64,000 nt of DNA from contig DAOUIF010000022.1 in the NCBI GenBank assembly GCA_034423575.1, forward strand, positions 1-64,000. Direction: 5' to 3'. Both the position numbers and the translations under genes were made by a program. Shown here piece by piece: positions 42,089-50,520 of this stretch (its first letter is position 1; each line of letters begins with the position of its first letter). This DNA comes from Bin87 sp034423575. Its GTDB lineage: Bacteria; Chloroflexota; Dehalococcoidia; Lucifugimonadales; UBA3495. Under the pieces are notes generated by a model. It saw only the letters and a list, made by a program, of their open reading frames with translations. It was not told where the DNA came from and ran no database searches.

Positions 42089-42331
42089 CTACGCCACTTC
42101 GCGCCACCGGGCACAACAGCCGCAACCGGGGTCGCGGCAGGCGTGGGTCGGCAACTGTCGTCGTTTCAGGCCAGCGCCCCGGACTTTGGGCAGTCTGATG
42201 CTCAAGTGCCTCATGTGGGCGTAGTCGTCGGCCTGGGGGTAGTCCAGCGCTGTGGCCAGCCAGGCTAACAACGACAGCGCCACGTGCAGCGAGCCATTGA
42301 AGATGTCCAAATAACGGTGCGTGTCCAGCAA
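42089..42331 (-). CDS. Doubtful 80-residue ORF
   Basis: Begins MLDTHRYLDIFNGSLHVALS and continues LLAWLATALDYPQADDYAHM, which reads like real protein, then becomes basic and Cys-rich (DPGCGCCARWREVA). It could be a small cytoplasmic protein or the N-terminal remnant of a longer one. No family recognised. It lies just upstream of the tRNA-Trp promoter, on the opposite strand. Confidence 0.35.
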   Translation of the reverse strand: MLDTHRYLDIFNGSLHVALSLLAWLATALDYPQADDYAHMRHLSIRLPKVRGAGLKRRQLPTHACRDPGCGCCARWREVA

Positions 42332-42354
42332 CCGGATGGGGATTGAGGCGCGTG

Positions 42355-42383
42355 TTGCGCGGGATACAAGCGGTTGCTAGAAT
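42355..42383 (+). promoter_or_regulatory. Promoter of tRNA-Trp
   Basis: TTGCGC (42355-42360), 17-base spacer, TAGAAT (42378-42383). The start of transcription would fall about five bases before the tRNA. Confidence 0.65.
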
Positions 42384-42394
42384 AGTTGGAGCGT

Positions 42395-42468
42395 ACCGGC
42401 GTGGTGTAGTGGTAACGCATCGGTCTCCAAAACCGAAAACGAGGGTTCGATTCCTTCCGCCGGTGCCA
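42395..42468 (+). tRNA. tRNA-Trp (CCA)
   Basis: Full cloverleaf: acceptor ACCGGCG with CGCCGGT, D arm around GTGTAGTGGTAACGC, anticodon stem TCGGT/ACCGA with loop CTCCAAA (anticodon CCA), T arm GAGGG-TTCGATT-CCTTC, discriminator G and an encoded CCA at 42466-42468. A promoter and a terminator bracket it as a single-gene unit. Confidence 0.97.
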
Positions 42469-42472
42469 ATGG

Positions 42473-42501
42473 ATCCCTGCTTTGAGTAGGGATTTTCTTT
42501 T
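42473..42501 (+). terminator. Intrinsic terminator of tRNA-Trp
   Basis: ATCCCTGC (42473-42480) and GTAGGGAT (42486-42493), 5-base loop, then TTTCTTTT. It begins four bases after the CCA end. Confidence 0.85.
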
Positions 42502-42553
42502 GCCTGTGATCGTCTTTCACGTTGATCGACCTAAGCGGTTTTTGACGGGTAAT

Positions 42554-43372
42554 TTAACGATCGGCGGTTTCCCAGGATACGATGTTGGGGCGTGCGGGCT
42601 GGGCTCCGTCGATCTGCCAGGCGCCGTTCTCTTCGCGCAGGGCGTCTTGCAGCGCGTGTTCCAGGCGTGTCATGGCTTCGGTTTCGGGGGTGACGTAGAG
42701 CCAGCGGGCGACGGCTTCGCGGGCTTCCTCGATGCTGCTGAAGGTGCGCGGCGGTTGCTGGTCCAGCTCGGTGATCTGGGGTTGGATGCCCAGCTCGTCC
42801 AGGACCGGGAGGAAATGGGGTAGCGAGGGCAGGGCGTGGCGAGTTTCGCCGTGGACCCGCTCCCACAGCCCGTAGACCTGCGACAGCGGCGAGGCTTCGA
42901 AAACCACGGCCATGACCAGGCGGCGGGCGTGGAGGTCCATCTTGCGGACGAAGGCGCCGATGTCCTCGATGACGTAGACCACGTGGCTGCACAGGGCAAC
43001 GTCGGCGGGTTCGACGTCGGCGTCCAGCCAGGCGGACTCGACGATATGGACGTTCTCGATGCTGTACTCCTGGGCGGTTTCCCGCAGCACCGCGCACATG
43101 CTGGGCGATGGCTCCACGGCGGTGACTGCGCTGCAGGTCAGCGCGAGCGGCAGGGCCAGCCGACCGCCGCCGGCGCCGATGTCGAGGAGGGTTTCGCCGG
43201 GGACCAGGTGTGAGCGGAGCGCCTCGACGGTGCGGTCGTCGGTGCGGTGAGGGTCGGCCTTGAACTGGGCGGCGAACTGGTTCCAGGTGTCCGTGGGCCG
43301 CACGCCGCGCATGCGGTCCGACTGGGCGTGCTCCACCCGCACCATCTCGCCCCAGGTTTCGATTGCGCTCAT
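42554..43372 (-). CDS. Class I SAM-dependent methyltransferase
   Basis: 272 residues. SAM-binding motif I is LLDIGAGGGRLALPLA (about 62-77) and motif II VTAVEPSPSMCAVLRE (about 83-98); ADVALCSHVVYVIEDIGAFV matches the motif IV strand. The N-terminal third (DTWNQFAAQF) and the C-terminal helices have no special features, and the substrate is unknown. The chain ends ARPNIVSWETADR, typical of unnamed Chloroflexota methyltransferases in which a final strand carries 'I.SW'. The stop lies about 50 bases from the tRNA terminator. Confidence 0.82.
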   Translation of the reverse strand: MSAIETWGEMVRVEHAQSDRMRGVRPTDTWNQFAAQFKADPHRTDDRTVEALRSHLVPGETLLDIGAGGGRLALPLALTCSAVTAVEPSPSMCAVLRETAQEYSIENVHIVESAWLDADVEPADVALCSHVVYVIEDIGAFVRKMDLHARRLVMAVVFEASPLSQVYGLWERVHGETRHALPSLPHFLPVLDELGIQPQITELDQQPPRTFSSIEEAREAVARWLYVTPETEAMTRLEHALQDALREENGAWQIDGAQPARPNIVSWETADR

Positions 43373-43479
43373 ATCACTTCTCCGCGGTTGAACGTGTGGC
43401 TGGACTGCCCGACAGACCGGACTGGATTATATGCTTTGGGAAGGGAATCCATATCGTGGCAGCGTGGCAAGCGTAAATC

Positions 43480-43589
43480 GTCAGAATCAGGATTTACGGG
43501 ATTTTATGATTTAGCGGGATTGCGAGATCTTCATCACGGAACGGTACTAATCCTGATAATCCTCAAATCTTGAAAATCCTGATTCTGAC
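43480..43589. repeat. 110-bp terminal-inverted-repeat element, copy B (inverted)
   Basis: GTCAGAATCAGGATTTACGG at the left and CTTGAAAATCCTGATTCTGA at the right. It is in the opposite orientation to copies A, C and D and lies 47 bases upstream of the PQQ sugar dehydrogenase start. Confidence 0.9.
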
Positions 43590-43636
43590 AGACCACCCGA
43601 AGTGGGTACGTGTGGGAAACGTAGTATCTTGAAAAT

Positions 43637-44953
43637 GTGACGTCAACAGCGACAGCCCTTGCGATCCTGCTCCTGGTGCTCGCCGTAGGATGCCAGGGGA
43701 TGCCGACCGAGCCGAGTCCGACGCCTGCGGATCCGACCTCTCCTCCGACACCGGCGGCGACGGCAGTGCTGCCGGAACCGTCCCCCACTGCCACTGACGT
43801 GCCGGCTCCTTTGCTCACCGGAGTTCCCGTATCGCCCACGGCACCGGCACCGCCGCCGCCGACCTTTCCAAAACCGATTGACGCGCCGCCCCTGGAGACG
43901 CTGCGGTTGGAGCCGCTGTGGACCGATCACGAGTTCCGCGCACCCACCAACCTGATCCAGATGCAGGATGGCCGAATGCTGGCGACCGAGCAGGACGGCC
44001 GGATCTGGGCGTTCGACCCAGCGGGTTCCGAAATCCGCGCCGCGAGGGAGTTCCTGGACATCACCGACCGGGTCAGCAGTCGGCGCTCCGAGGAGGGCCT
44101 GCTGGGGCTGGCGCTGGAACCGAACGACGCGGGGCGCATGTACGTCTACTACTCCGCAGCCGACCCACGGCGGTCGGTGGTCTCGCGCTTCGCGATTTCC
44201 GCCGATGGTTCCGGCGCGGATCCCGACAGCGAGCTGGTTATCCTGGAGGTGGGGCAGCCCTTCGCCAACCACAACGGCGGGCAGATCGCCTTTGGGCCGG
44301 ACGGCTACCTGTACATCGGGCTGGGCGACGGCGGGTCGGCCGGCGACCCGCTGGGCAGCGGGCAGGACACTTCCTCGCTGCTGGGAGCCATCCTGCGGAT
44401 TGACGTGTCCCAGTCCACGCCGGAGCGCCTCTACGCCATCCCGCCGGACAATCCCTTCGCGTCAGGAGGCGGACGGGGCGAGATCTGGGCCTACGGCCTG
44501 CGCAACCCGTGGCGGTTCAGCTTCGACCGGGATGCCGGCGAGCTGTGGGCCGGCGACGTGGGGCAGAACCGTTGGGAGGAGATTGATCTGATCTCACGGG
44601 GCGGCAACTACGGCTGGAACCTGCTGGAGGGCAACCACTGCTTCAGCGCCAGGGACTGCGATCCCACGGGCACGGTTCCGCCGGTGTGGGAATACTCGCT
44701 GGACGGCCAACCCTGCTCGGTGATCGGCGGGTACGTGTATCGCGGCTCCGCCATCCCGTGGCTGCGGGGCGTCTACGTGTACGGCGACTTCTGCTCGGGC
44801 GCGGTATTCGGGCTGCGGTACGCGGACGGGCAGGTGGTCGAGCACGAGCGACTGGCCGACACCGGCCTGCGCATCATGTCGTTCGCCGAGGACAACGACG
44901 GCGAGCTGTACCTGCTCTCGCAGAAATCGGGCATCTACCGGCTGGCCAACTAG
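43637..44953 (+). CDS. PQQ-dependent aldose sugar dehydrogenase (GSDH/sorbosone-type) lipoprotein
   Basis: 438 residues from a GTG. Signal TSTATALAILLLVLAVG with lipidation at Cys19, then a Pro/Thr-rich tether to about residue 80. The beta-propeller is of the soluble glucose/sorbosone dehydrogenase family: TNLIQMQDGRMLATEQDGRI, EEGLLGLALEPND, then FANHNGGQIAFGPDGYLYIG with the catalytic His in NHNGG, and LRNPWRFSFDRDAGELWAGD with VGQNRWEEID. These enzymes oxidise aldoses outside the membrane and feed electrons to cytochromes. The ribosome site is weak. No PQQ synthesis genes are in the window. Confidence 0.88.
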   Translation: MTSTATALAILLLVLAVGCQGMPTEPSPTPADPTSPPTPAATAVLPEPSPTATDVPAPLLTGVPVSPTAPAPPPPTFPKPIDAPPLETLRLEPLWTDHEFRAPTNLIQMQDGRMLATEQDGRIWAFDPAGSEIRAAREFLDITDRVSSRRSEEGLLGLALEPNDAGRMYVYYSAADPRRSVVSRFAISADGSGADPDSELVILEVGQPFANHNGGQIAFGPDGYLYIGLGDGGSAGDPLGSGQDTSSLLGAILRIDVSQSTPERLYAIPPDNPFASGGGRGEIWAYGLRNPWRFSFDRDAGELWAGDVGQNRWEEIDLISRGGNYGWNLLEGNHCFSARDCDPTGTVPPVWEYSLDGQPCSVIGGYVYRGSAIPWLRGVYVYGDFCSGAVFGLRYADGQVVEHERLADTGLRIMSFAEDNDGELYLLSQKSGIYRLAN

Positions 44954-44965
44954 CGGCCCGGTCAG

Positions 44966-45928
44966 TCAGGAGACGTGAGGGAGCACTTCCTCCGTGAAGC
45001 GGGCCATCTGGCCCATCTGGTCGGGGGAGGCGAACCTGACGATGAAGTAGTCGGCGCCGCTGTCCTGGTACGCTTTTATGGCGTCGATGCTCTTCTGGGG
45101 CGGGCCGAAGACGCACAGCAGTTGCTTGCTGATGACTTCGTAGGGCACGCTGTAGTAGGACTGCATGAACCGATCGCCCTCGGCCAGGGCGGCGTCGGTG
45201 TCATCCTTCAGGTTGACCGAGATGTACAGGCAGCGGCCGATGGCCGACGCGTCGCGGCCGAGTTCGCCGGCGTTCTGCTCGATTCGCTGCCAGCAGCGGT
45301 CGAACAGCTCCACGGACGGGACGTTGGTGATCCAGGCGTCGCCCAGTTCGGCGACCCGGGCGAGGCCGCGCCGCACCCAGTTGCTGGAAATCCACAGGGG
45401 GATGGACTCTTGGACGGGTCCGGGTTCCAGCATGACGTTTTCCAGGGGATAGAACTCGCCGTCGGAGGTGACGGGATCGCCGGTCCACAACGCGCGCATG
45501 ACGCGGATGCTCTCCTCCATGCGGGGAGCGCGTTCTTCTATGGGCACCCCAACTGCGGCGTGTTCGTCGATGAACATCTGGTTGTTGCCGCGGCCCGCGC
45601 CCAGGCCCAGGATCGTGCGCCCGGCGGAGATGTTGTCGATGGTGGCGGCGGAGTGGGCCAGGTGCACGGGATGGCGCAATGCGTTGAGCAGCACGGCGGT
45701 GCCAACTTTCACCCGGCTGGTGCGGGCGGCGATGGCGGCCATGGCCGTCAGGGGCTCCATGCGGGGCTTGGAGGTGATGCTGTCGCCGACCCAGACGGAG
45801 TCGTAGCCGGCGCGCTCGGCGGATTCGGCCATCTGCCAGGTGAGCTCCACCCGCGGGCCGCCGCTGCCGGCGTATACCAGCACGCCCCGCGTGGGCAGCA
45901 GGACGCCGAAGTTGTTAGCCATTGACAT
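44966..45928 (-). CDS. Luciferase-like monooxygenase (LLM, F420/FMN-dependent) 1
   Basis: About 320 residues from ATG 45928 (MSMANNFGVLLPTRGVLVYA), after GAGG at 6 bases; the 20 upstream codons are leader. A TIM-barrel of the bacterial luciferase superfamily: MAESAERAGYDSVWVGDSIT, then ARTSRVKVGTAVLLNALRHP and TILGLGAGRGNNQMFIDEH. DYFIVRFASPDQMGQMARF ends the chain. The pattern is closest to F420-dependent LLM-class oxidoreductases such as methylene-H4MPT reductase-like or alkanal enzymes. Convergent with the sugar dehydrogenase, with 12 bases between stops. Confidence 0.9.
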   Translation of the reverse strand: MSMANNFGVLLPTRGVLVYAGSGGPRVELTWQMAESAERAGYDSVWVGDSITSKPRMEPLTAMAAIAARTSRVKVGTAVLLNALRHPVHLAHSAATIDNISAGRTILGLGAGRGNNQMFIDEHAAVGVPIEERAPRMEESIRVMRALWTGDPVTSDGEFYPLENVMLEPGPVQESIPLWISSNWVRRGLARVAELGDAWITNVPSVELFDRCWQRIEQNAGELGRDASAIGRCLYISVNLKDDTDAALAEGDRFMQSYYSVPYEVISKQLLCVFGPPQKSIDAIKAYQDSGADYFIVRFASPDQMGQMARFTEEVLPHVS

Positions 45929-45979
45929 TGATGCACCTCGTCTTGGGTTCAGCAGGGTAGTTTCACAGTTGGTTTCCGT

Positions 45980-46041
45980 CCCGCTCATGGTGAGCCTGTC
46001 GAACCATTAGTGCGTCCTTCGACAGGCTCAGGACGAGCGGG
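45980..46041. repeat. 62-bp inverted repeat
   Basis: CCCGCTCATGGTGAGCCTGT at the left and its approximate complement ACAGGCTCAGGACGAGCGGG at the right form a long imperfect hairpin (loop near CCATTAGTGCG). Only one copy is in the window; repeats of the type GAGCCTGTCGAA are frequent in many bacterial genomes. Confidence 0.7.
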
Positions 46042-46158
46042 AGATTGGGCCAATGGAGATTTGAAAAACGCCCTGCCAGTTCACGTCGGCTGCGCCTGAG
46101 CGACGGTCGCGCCCATTATACTTGCCCGATTTCCACGCGGTTAGCATTATCCGACGGG

Positions 46159-47004
46159 TCACCAACCTTGGAGGAAGTTGAGCACGTGGGCGGTGTATTC
46201 CTCGGGTTTTTCGAAGGGCACCCAGTGGCCGCAGTTGTTGAGGACGACCAGGCGGGAGTCGGCGAGGTTGTTCAGGGCGGCGATGCCGATCTCGAAGACG
46301 CACATGCGGTCGTAGCGGCCCCAGATGATCAGGCTGGGCGCGGTGATGTTGGGCAGGTCGACGCCGTGATCGTAGGGCACGCTGACGGACTGGGCGTCGG
46401 CGGCGATGTGATCGGGGTTTCCGGTGTAGTGGCCGTGGATGTAGTCCACCAGCTCGCCGGTGACCAGGGCGTTGTCGTCAATGTGCGTTTGCAGGTAGCG
46501 GCGGACGTTCTCGCGGGTGGGGTTGTCCCGAGTTTCCCGGGTGATGAGGCTGCCCTCGGAAGGGCGGTTGCCCATGAGGTACAGGTCGCCGCCGGTGCGG
46601 ATGTGGCAAGCGCCGAACACGAGCTTGTCGACCCGGTGGGGCTCTTTCATCGCCAGCACCATGGCGGATTGGCCGCCCTGGGAGTTGCCAACCAGGTGCG
46701 CTTTCTCGATGCCCAGCGCGTCCATCAGGCCCAGAGCCGTGCGCGCCTGGAGGTTGTGCAGGGGCTCGTTGTACACCACCGGCCCGGTGCGCCCGAAGTT
46801 GGGCAGGTCCATGACGATGCAGCGGTAGCGCTGGGCGAAGGCGGGCAGCACCTTGTGGAAGGTGATCCACCCGGTGGTGCCGATGCCGTAGGAATGGAGC
46901 ATGACCACCGGTTCGCCCTCGCCCACGTCGTGGTAGTGCACGGGCATGTCGCCCACCGTGATGGTGCGGCTGGTGGATGCTTCGGTGAACGCGGCGGCGG
47001 TCAT
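46159..47004 (-). CDS. Alpha/beta hydrolase, meta-cleavage-product hydrolase type
   Basis: 281 residues. VVMLHSYGIGTTGW is the oxyanion-loop segment, the nucleophile is in HLVGNSQGGQSAMVLA (G-N-S-Q-G, Ser about 108), the acid in IIWGRYDRMCVFEIG, and the His in VLNNCGHWVPFEKPEEY. The G-N-S-[MQ]-G-G elbow and GHW.PFE ending are those of C-C bond hydrolases such as MhpC and BphD, which split ring-opened meta-cleavage products. A Rieske dioxygenase pair lies 1 kb away and a VOC (extradiol-type) protein 7 kb away, which fits aromatic degradation, although the genes are on different strands. Confidence 0.85.
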   Translation of the reverse strand: MTAAAFTEASTSRTITVGDMPVHYHDVGEGEPVVMLHSYGIGTTGWITFHKVLPAFAQRYRCIVMDLPNFGRTGPVVYNEPLHNLQARTALGLMDALGIEKAHLVGNSQGGQSAMVLAMKEPHRVDKLVFGACHIRTGGDLYLMGNRPSEGSLITRETRDNPTRENVRRYLQTHIDDNALVTGELVDYIHGHYTGNPDHIAADAQSVSVPYDHGVDLPNITAPSLIIWGRYDRMCVFEIGIAALNNLADSRLVVLNNCGHWVPFEKPEEYTAHVLNFLQGW

Positions 47005-47050
47005 GTTTATTAGCTCCTGCCCCTAAAGTGCATGTTATGCCAGGTTCCGG

Positions 47051-47551
47051 TCAGCGTGACCTTGCCAGGGTTAGCGTAGCGATATAAGCCCGCTCATTGG
47101 CGTCAACTTGCACGTAGTCGAGGATGGCGGTTTGGGCCTGCTGAAGCCGGATGCTGGCTTGGTGGCTGGTGAGCACTGCGGTGTGGTCGTAATCGGCCGA
47201 ATGGCGGAGTTGTTGCAAGTGGGAAAATGTATCGACGAAGGTCTGGGCTGGGGAAGACAATTCCTGGCGGTGGCGCTGCAATTCCCGGCGGGCCGTCCCG
47301 TGGTCAAGCGCCCGGTAAACTCGTGACCAGGCTGCCGCACTCACCGCGTCTGTGGGCGTCCCGATCAATGCAGAGGCGTTGCCCTGTGACAGCGCGTGGA
47401 AGAGGGCGTAGTAAGCATTGCTGATTGCTCGCCGGACGTGTTCGTTGGTAGGTGGATCCCCGTTTGGCTGCGGGTTCAACAGGTCACGCCCCGCCTGGAT
47501 GAGGTTTCGCCAATCAACCGGCGTTGGCGGCGAACTTGAGGACGCGGTCAT
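47051..47551 (-). CDS. HEPN-domain protein of a two-gene module
   Basis: 166 residues, helical. HVRRAISNAYYALFHALSQG (about 39-58) is the classic N-terminal HEPN helix of the R-A-x-S/N-x-A-Y-Y-A-x-F-H-x type, and LQQLRHSADYDHTAVLT (about 112-128) is the conserved R...ADYD helix seen in HEPN toxins. The start ATG overlaps the stop of the upstream gene by four bases (ATGA), so the two are translationally coupled. The partner is not an MNT protein. A toxin or RNase function is inferred from the domain; no assignment to a named system is possible. Confidence 0.7.
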   Translation of the reverse strand: MTASSSSPPTPVDWRNLIQAGRDLLNPQPNGDPPTNEHVRRAISNAYYALFHALSQGNASALIGTPTDAVSAAAWSRVYRALDHGTARRELQRHRQELSSPAQTFVDTFSHLQQLRHSADYDHTAVLTSHQASIRLQQAQTAILDYVQVDANERAYIATLTLARSR

Positions 47552-47838
47552 TTGTTGAGTTCGCTCCGGTCGGCGTAGGAGATATTAGGAGGTAGGGGAA
47601 TGCCGGTTTGCTCGAACAGTGGGCGCATGGCGTGGCTGAACTGCAAGGTCGCGCGCACATCCAATTGCGGGTGCCCATCCTCGAAAATCACCATGACGTG
47701 GAGGTAGTCCTCGTCGTCGGGTCCGAGGCGACGCTCGGCCTTGACTTCGTGGATGGTGAACTCCGGGGATAGGTACTTAGGCAATTCAATCTGGATGATG
47801 TTGGCGGCTTGATGCAGCGTTTCCGCAGTGGTAGTCAT
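47548..47838 (-). CDS. Partner protein of the HEPN gene
   Basis: 96 residues from ATG 47838 (MTTTAETLHQAANIIQIELP), with GGAG nine bases upstream; a longer frame to 47901 has no better site. Mixed alpha/beta, with KYLSPEFTIHEVKAERRLGP, a strand YLHVMVIFEDGHPQLDVRAT and a terminal ANISYADR-like end (PPNISYADRSEL). I do not recognise a family. Its position, first gene with a four-base stop/start overlap before the HEPN protein, is that of an antitoxin or specificity partner. Confidence 0.6.
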   Translation of the reverse strand: MTTTAETLHQAANIIQIELPKYLSPEFTIHEVKAERRLGPDDEDYLHVMVIFEDGHPQLDVRATLQFSHAMRPLFEQTGIPLPPNISYADRSELNK

Positions 47839-48022
47839 TGCTTCCAACTCCCGGTAAGTGTCTGTTGTTCGATCATATTTGCCATTCGAAAGGCGGGTCA
47901 AGGGGCGCGTTGCGTATGATCGATGTTCGTGCTCGACTCACTCAAGCACGCGGATAGACAGGACGCACCGGATGTCTGATACTGTCGTTGAAGCCCTGAT
48001 TTGACAGCACCGGGGGTGTGCG

Positions 48023-49363
48023 ATGGTTGCCGTTGGCCGCAAACACCGGATCATTGACCTCGAGACCGGACAGCTGGACCGGCGGATATTCGTCGACCCG
48101 GACATCTACGCCGAGGAGCAGGAGAAGGTGTTCGGGCGGGCCTGGCTGATGATCGGCCACGAGTCGCTGGTGCCCAACACCAACGATTTCTTCCACACCT
48201 ACATGGGCGAGGAGCCGGTGATCCTGTGCAGGGACGGACGCGGGAACCTGCGGGCCTTCCTGAACATGTGCCGCCACCGGGGCAACCGCATCGTGCGCAC
48301 CGACGTGGGCAACGCCCGCAACTTCGCCTGCGCCTACCACGGGTGGACCTTCTCCAACGAGGGCGCGCTGGAGTACGTGCCGGGAGACGAGGAGGCATAT
48401 TACGGCGCGCTGGACCGCGACTGCCTGGGGCTGGTGGAGGCCAGGCTGGATACCTACGCCGGCATCGTGTTCGCCACCTGGGACCGGAGCGCTCCCAGCC
48501 TGGACGACTTTCTGGGCGACGCGCGGTGGCTGCTGGACGTCTCCTTCAACCGGCTGGACAACGGCACCGAGGCCATTGGCCCAATCAAGTGGATCGAGCC
48601 GCTGAACTGGAAGACGGCGGTGGACAACTGCTCCGACAACTACCACGTGCCCACCACCCACCTGTCCACAATCATCGTGCAGGGACGGCATCGGGGAGTG
48701 CCCCGCCTGACCCACGAGCAGCAGTTCCAGTCGGAGAACAAGCACCTGTTCGTCAACGGCCACTCCCTCACCATGCGGTTCCTGGAACGAGCCGACCAGG
48801 TGCGGCAGGCCCACGGGGTGACCGCCGAGAACCGGGAGGCGTTTGAGGAATACTACCGGGCGACCCTGCCCGAGGCCGAGAAGCGGCTGGGCAGCCTGCG
48901 CACCCGGCTGCACCTGGGCAACCACAGCCTGTTCCCCAACGGCGTGCTGGGGCTGCGGCTGGCGCTACCACGAGGGCCGCTGGAAACGGAGTTCTGGCAC
49001 TTCGTGGTGCTGGAGAAGGACATGCCCGACGAGCTGAAGACGGCCCTGCGCCGGGGCAGCGCCAACTACAACGGCGTCAACGGCATCTTCGAGCAGGACG
49101 ACATGGACAACTGGCGCGCCGTCACGCAATCGGCGCTGACACGGATGGGGCGCAAGTACACGCAAGACCTGTCCATGGGCGTGGGTCACGACCGCCGGCA
49201 CCCCGACTACCCGGGCGTGGTTGCCGACCGGTACACGTCGGAGAGCAACCAGCGGCTCTTCTACCGCCGGTGGGAGCAGTTCATGAACGCCGACAACTGG
49301 GAGGACATCCCCCTGGAGCCCAAGGCGATGGACTACGAGGGCACGGCCACGCTGCGAGGTTAG
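48023..49363 (+). CDS. Rieske non-haem iron aromatic ring-hydroxylating oxygenase, alpha subunit
   Basis: 446 residues. The Rieske [2Fe-2S] ligands are C83 and H85 (MCRHRGNRIV) and C103 and H106 (CAYHGWTFSN). The catalytic iron site is DNCSDNYHVPTTH with the bridging D205 and ligands H208 and H213, the same numbers as in naphthalene dioxygenase; a later Asp completes the facial triad. The enzyme inserts O2 into an aromatic ring using electrons from a ferredoxin/reductase, neither of which is encoded nearby. The beta subunit gene follows after eight bases. Substrate cannot be read; the group includes benzoate, biphenyl and phenylpropionate dioxygenases. Confidence 0.95.
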   Translation: MVAVGRKHRIIDLETGQLDRRIFVDPDIYAEEQEKVFGRAWLMIGHESLVPNTNDFFHTYMGEEPVILCRDGRGNLRAFLNMCRHRGNRIVRTDVGNARNFACAYHGWTFSNEGALEYVPGDEEAYYGALDRDCLGLVEARLDTYAGIVFATWDRSAPSLDDFLGDARWLLDVSFNRLDNGTEAIGPIKWIEPLNWKTAVDNCSDNYHVPTTHLSTIIVQGRHRGVPRLTHEQQFQSENKHLFVNGHSLTMRFLERADQVRQAHGVTAENREAFEEYYRATLPEAEKRLGSLRTRLHLGNHSLFPNGVLGLRLALPRGPLETEFWHFVVLEKDMPDELKTALRRGSANYNGVNGIFEQDDMDNWRAVTQSALTRMGRKYTQDLSMGVGHDRRHPDYPGVVADRYTSESNQRLFYRRWEQFMNADNWEDIPLEPKAMDYEGTATLRG

Positions 49364-49370
49364 GCAGGCA

Positions 49371-49904
49371 ATGGCTACCGAGACGCGGCTCACCGCTTCC
49401 GAGCGGATGGAACTCTGGCACGAGCTGATGGAGTTCTACATCCGGGAGGCGTGGCTGCTGGACGAGCGGCGCTTTCGGGAATGGCTGGACCTGTTCACCG
49501 AGGATGTGTTCTATTTCATGCCCCGCCGGCTGAACGTGCACCGCCACGAGACCGACCGGGAGCTGACGCCCGTGGGCGACCTGGCCATCTTCGAGGACGA
49601 CAAGACCTACCTGACCATGCGGGTGGAGCGGCTGGAGACGGGCATGGCCTGGGGCGAGGACCCGCCGTCGCGCACCCGTCACATCGTGGGTAACCTGGTG
49701 GTCGATCCGCAACCCGACGGCGAGGTTCAGGCGAAGACGGCGTTCCTCCTGTACCGTTCCCACCACGAGACCGAGGAGAACCTGTTCTCGGGCTACCGGG
49801 AGGACGTGCTGCGGCCAGGGGAGGGCGGCTGGAAGATCGCGCGGCGCACCATCGTGCTGGACAGCAACGTCATCCTGGCGAAGAACCTGAGCGTGTTTTT
49901 TTAG
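49371..49904 (+). CDS. Aromatic ring-hydroxylating dioxygenase, beta subunit
   Basis: 177 residues of the SnoaL/NTF2-like cone fold. Family marks are EFYIREAWLLDERRFREWLD (about 22-41), LFTEDVFYFMPRRLNVHR, TRHIVGNLVVDPQPDGEVQA and the last strand WKIARRTIVLDSNVILAKNL. It forms an alpha3beta3 hexamer with the upstream alpha subunit and has a structural role. The eight-base gap shows co-transcription. Confidence 0.95.
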   Translation: MATETRLTASERMELWHELMEFYIREAWLLDERRFREWLDLFTEDVFYFMPRRLNVHRHETDRELTPVGDLAIFEDDKTYLTMRVERLETGMAWGEDPPSRTRHIVGNLVVDPQPDGEVQAKTAFLLYRSHHETEENLFSGYREDVLRPGEGGWKIARRTIVLDSNVILAKNLSVFF

Positions 49905-50085
49905 GGCGGATGGGGAAATATAGCGCGCGTCCGGGAATGCGAAGACGCTGGATATAAAGAGCGGGGCAGTCACTAGCTGGTAGTGCGTTATATGCTCGAC
50001 ATCTCGTACCCTGCTCCTTTGGCCCTACCCCCTGGGCATGTTCGAGTCTCTGGAGCGTGTAACGAGCGGGAGGAATTAGTCCTTG

Positions 50086-50520
50086 TCACCGCTCGTTCCA
50101 TTCGGAGAGTGTGGTGGCTTGGATGCCAGTGCCGGTCAGTCGCCCGAGCAGAGCGTTGTCCGAAGTGATGAGCTGGACGTTTTCACGGGCAGCTAATGCG
50201 CAGAACAGCGCGTCGTACACTGTGATGTCGTTGTCCGCCGCAAGCATGAGGGCGTCTTCCAAGAGGTCTGTGTCGGGGATCAAACGGATCCCCAAGTCTT
50301 GCAGCGTGCGGAGTGACGACACTGCATCTTCGGGCTGCAAGCTGCGGCGTTGGAGGTGCTTCCACAGTACATTCGCGGATTCGACGAGCACATACTCGGG
50401 CGCCATCAGGTTGGTCATGCCGGCGTGATGAAGTACAACGAGCCTTTCGACGACTGGCGAGTCCTCTTCGGGAAGGACGTATTTGACCAGCGCACTGGTG
50501 TCGATGACTTGTGATGTCAA
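50086..50520 (-). CDS. VapC-type PIN-domain toxin
   Basis: 144 residues. The four acidic residues of the PIN active site are visible: Asp in QVIDTSALVKYV (residue 7), Glu in LVESANVLWK (about 47), Asp in TVYDALFCALA (about 106) and Asp in LITSDNALLG (about 124). PIN toxins are Mg2+-dependent RNases that cut tRNA or rRNA. Translation starts at TTG 50520; the sequence TTGA contains both this start and the TGA stop of the antitoxin, a four-base overlap that couples the pair. Confidence 0.9.
   Translation of the reverse strand: MTSQVIDTSALVKYVLPEEDSPVVERLVVLHHAGMTNLMAPEYVLVESANVLWKHLQRRSLQPEDAVSSLRTLQDLGIRLIPDTDLLEDALMLAADNDITVYDALFCALAARENVQLITSDNALLGRLTGTGIQATTLSEWNER

Noticed and set aside
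45201..45925. Antisense frames over the LLM gene
   Set aside because: The LLM on the - strand has full family signatures and a ribosome site.
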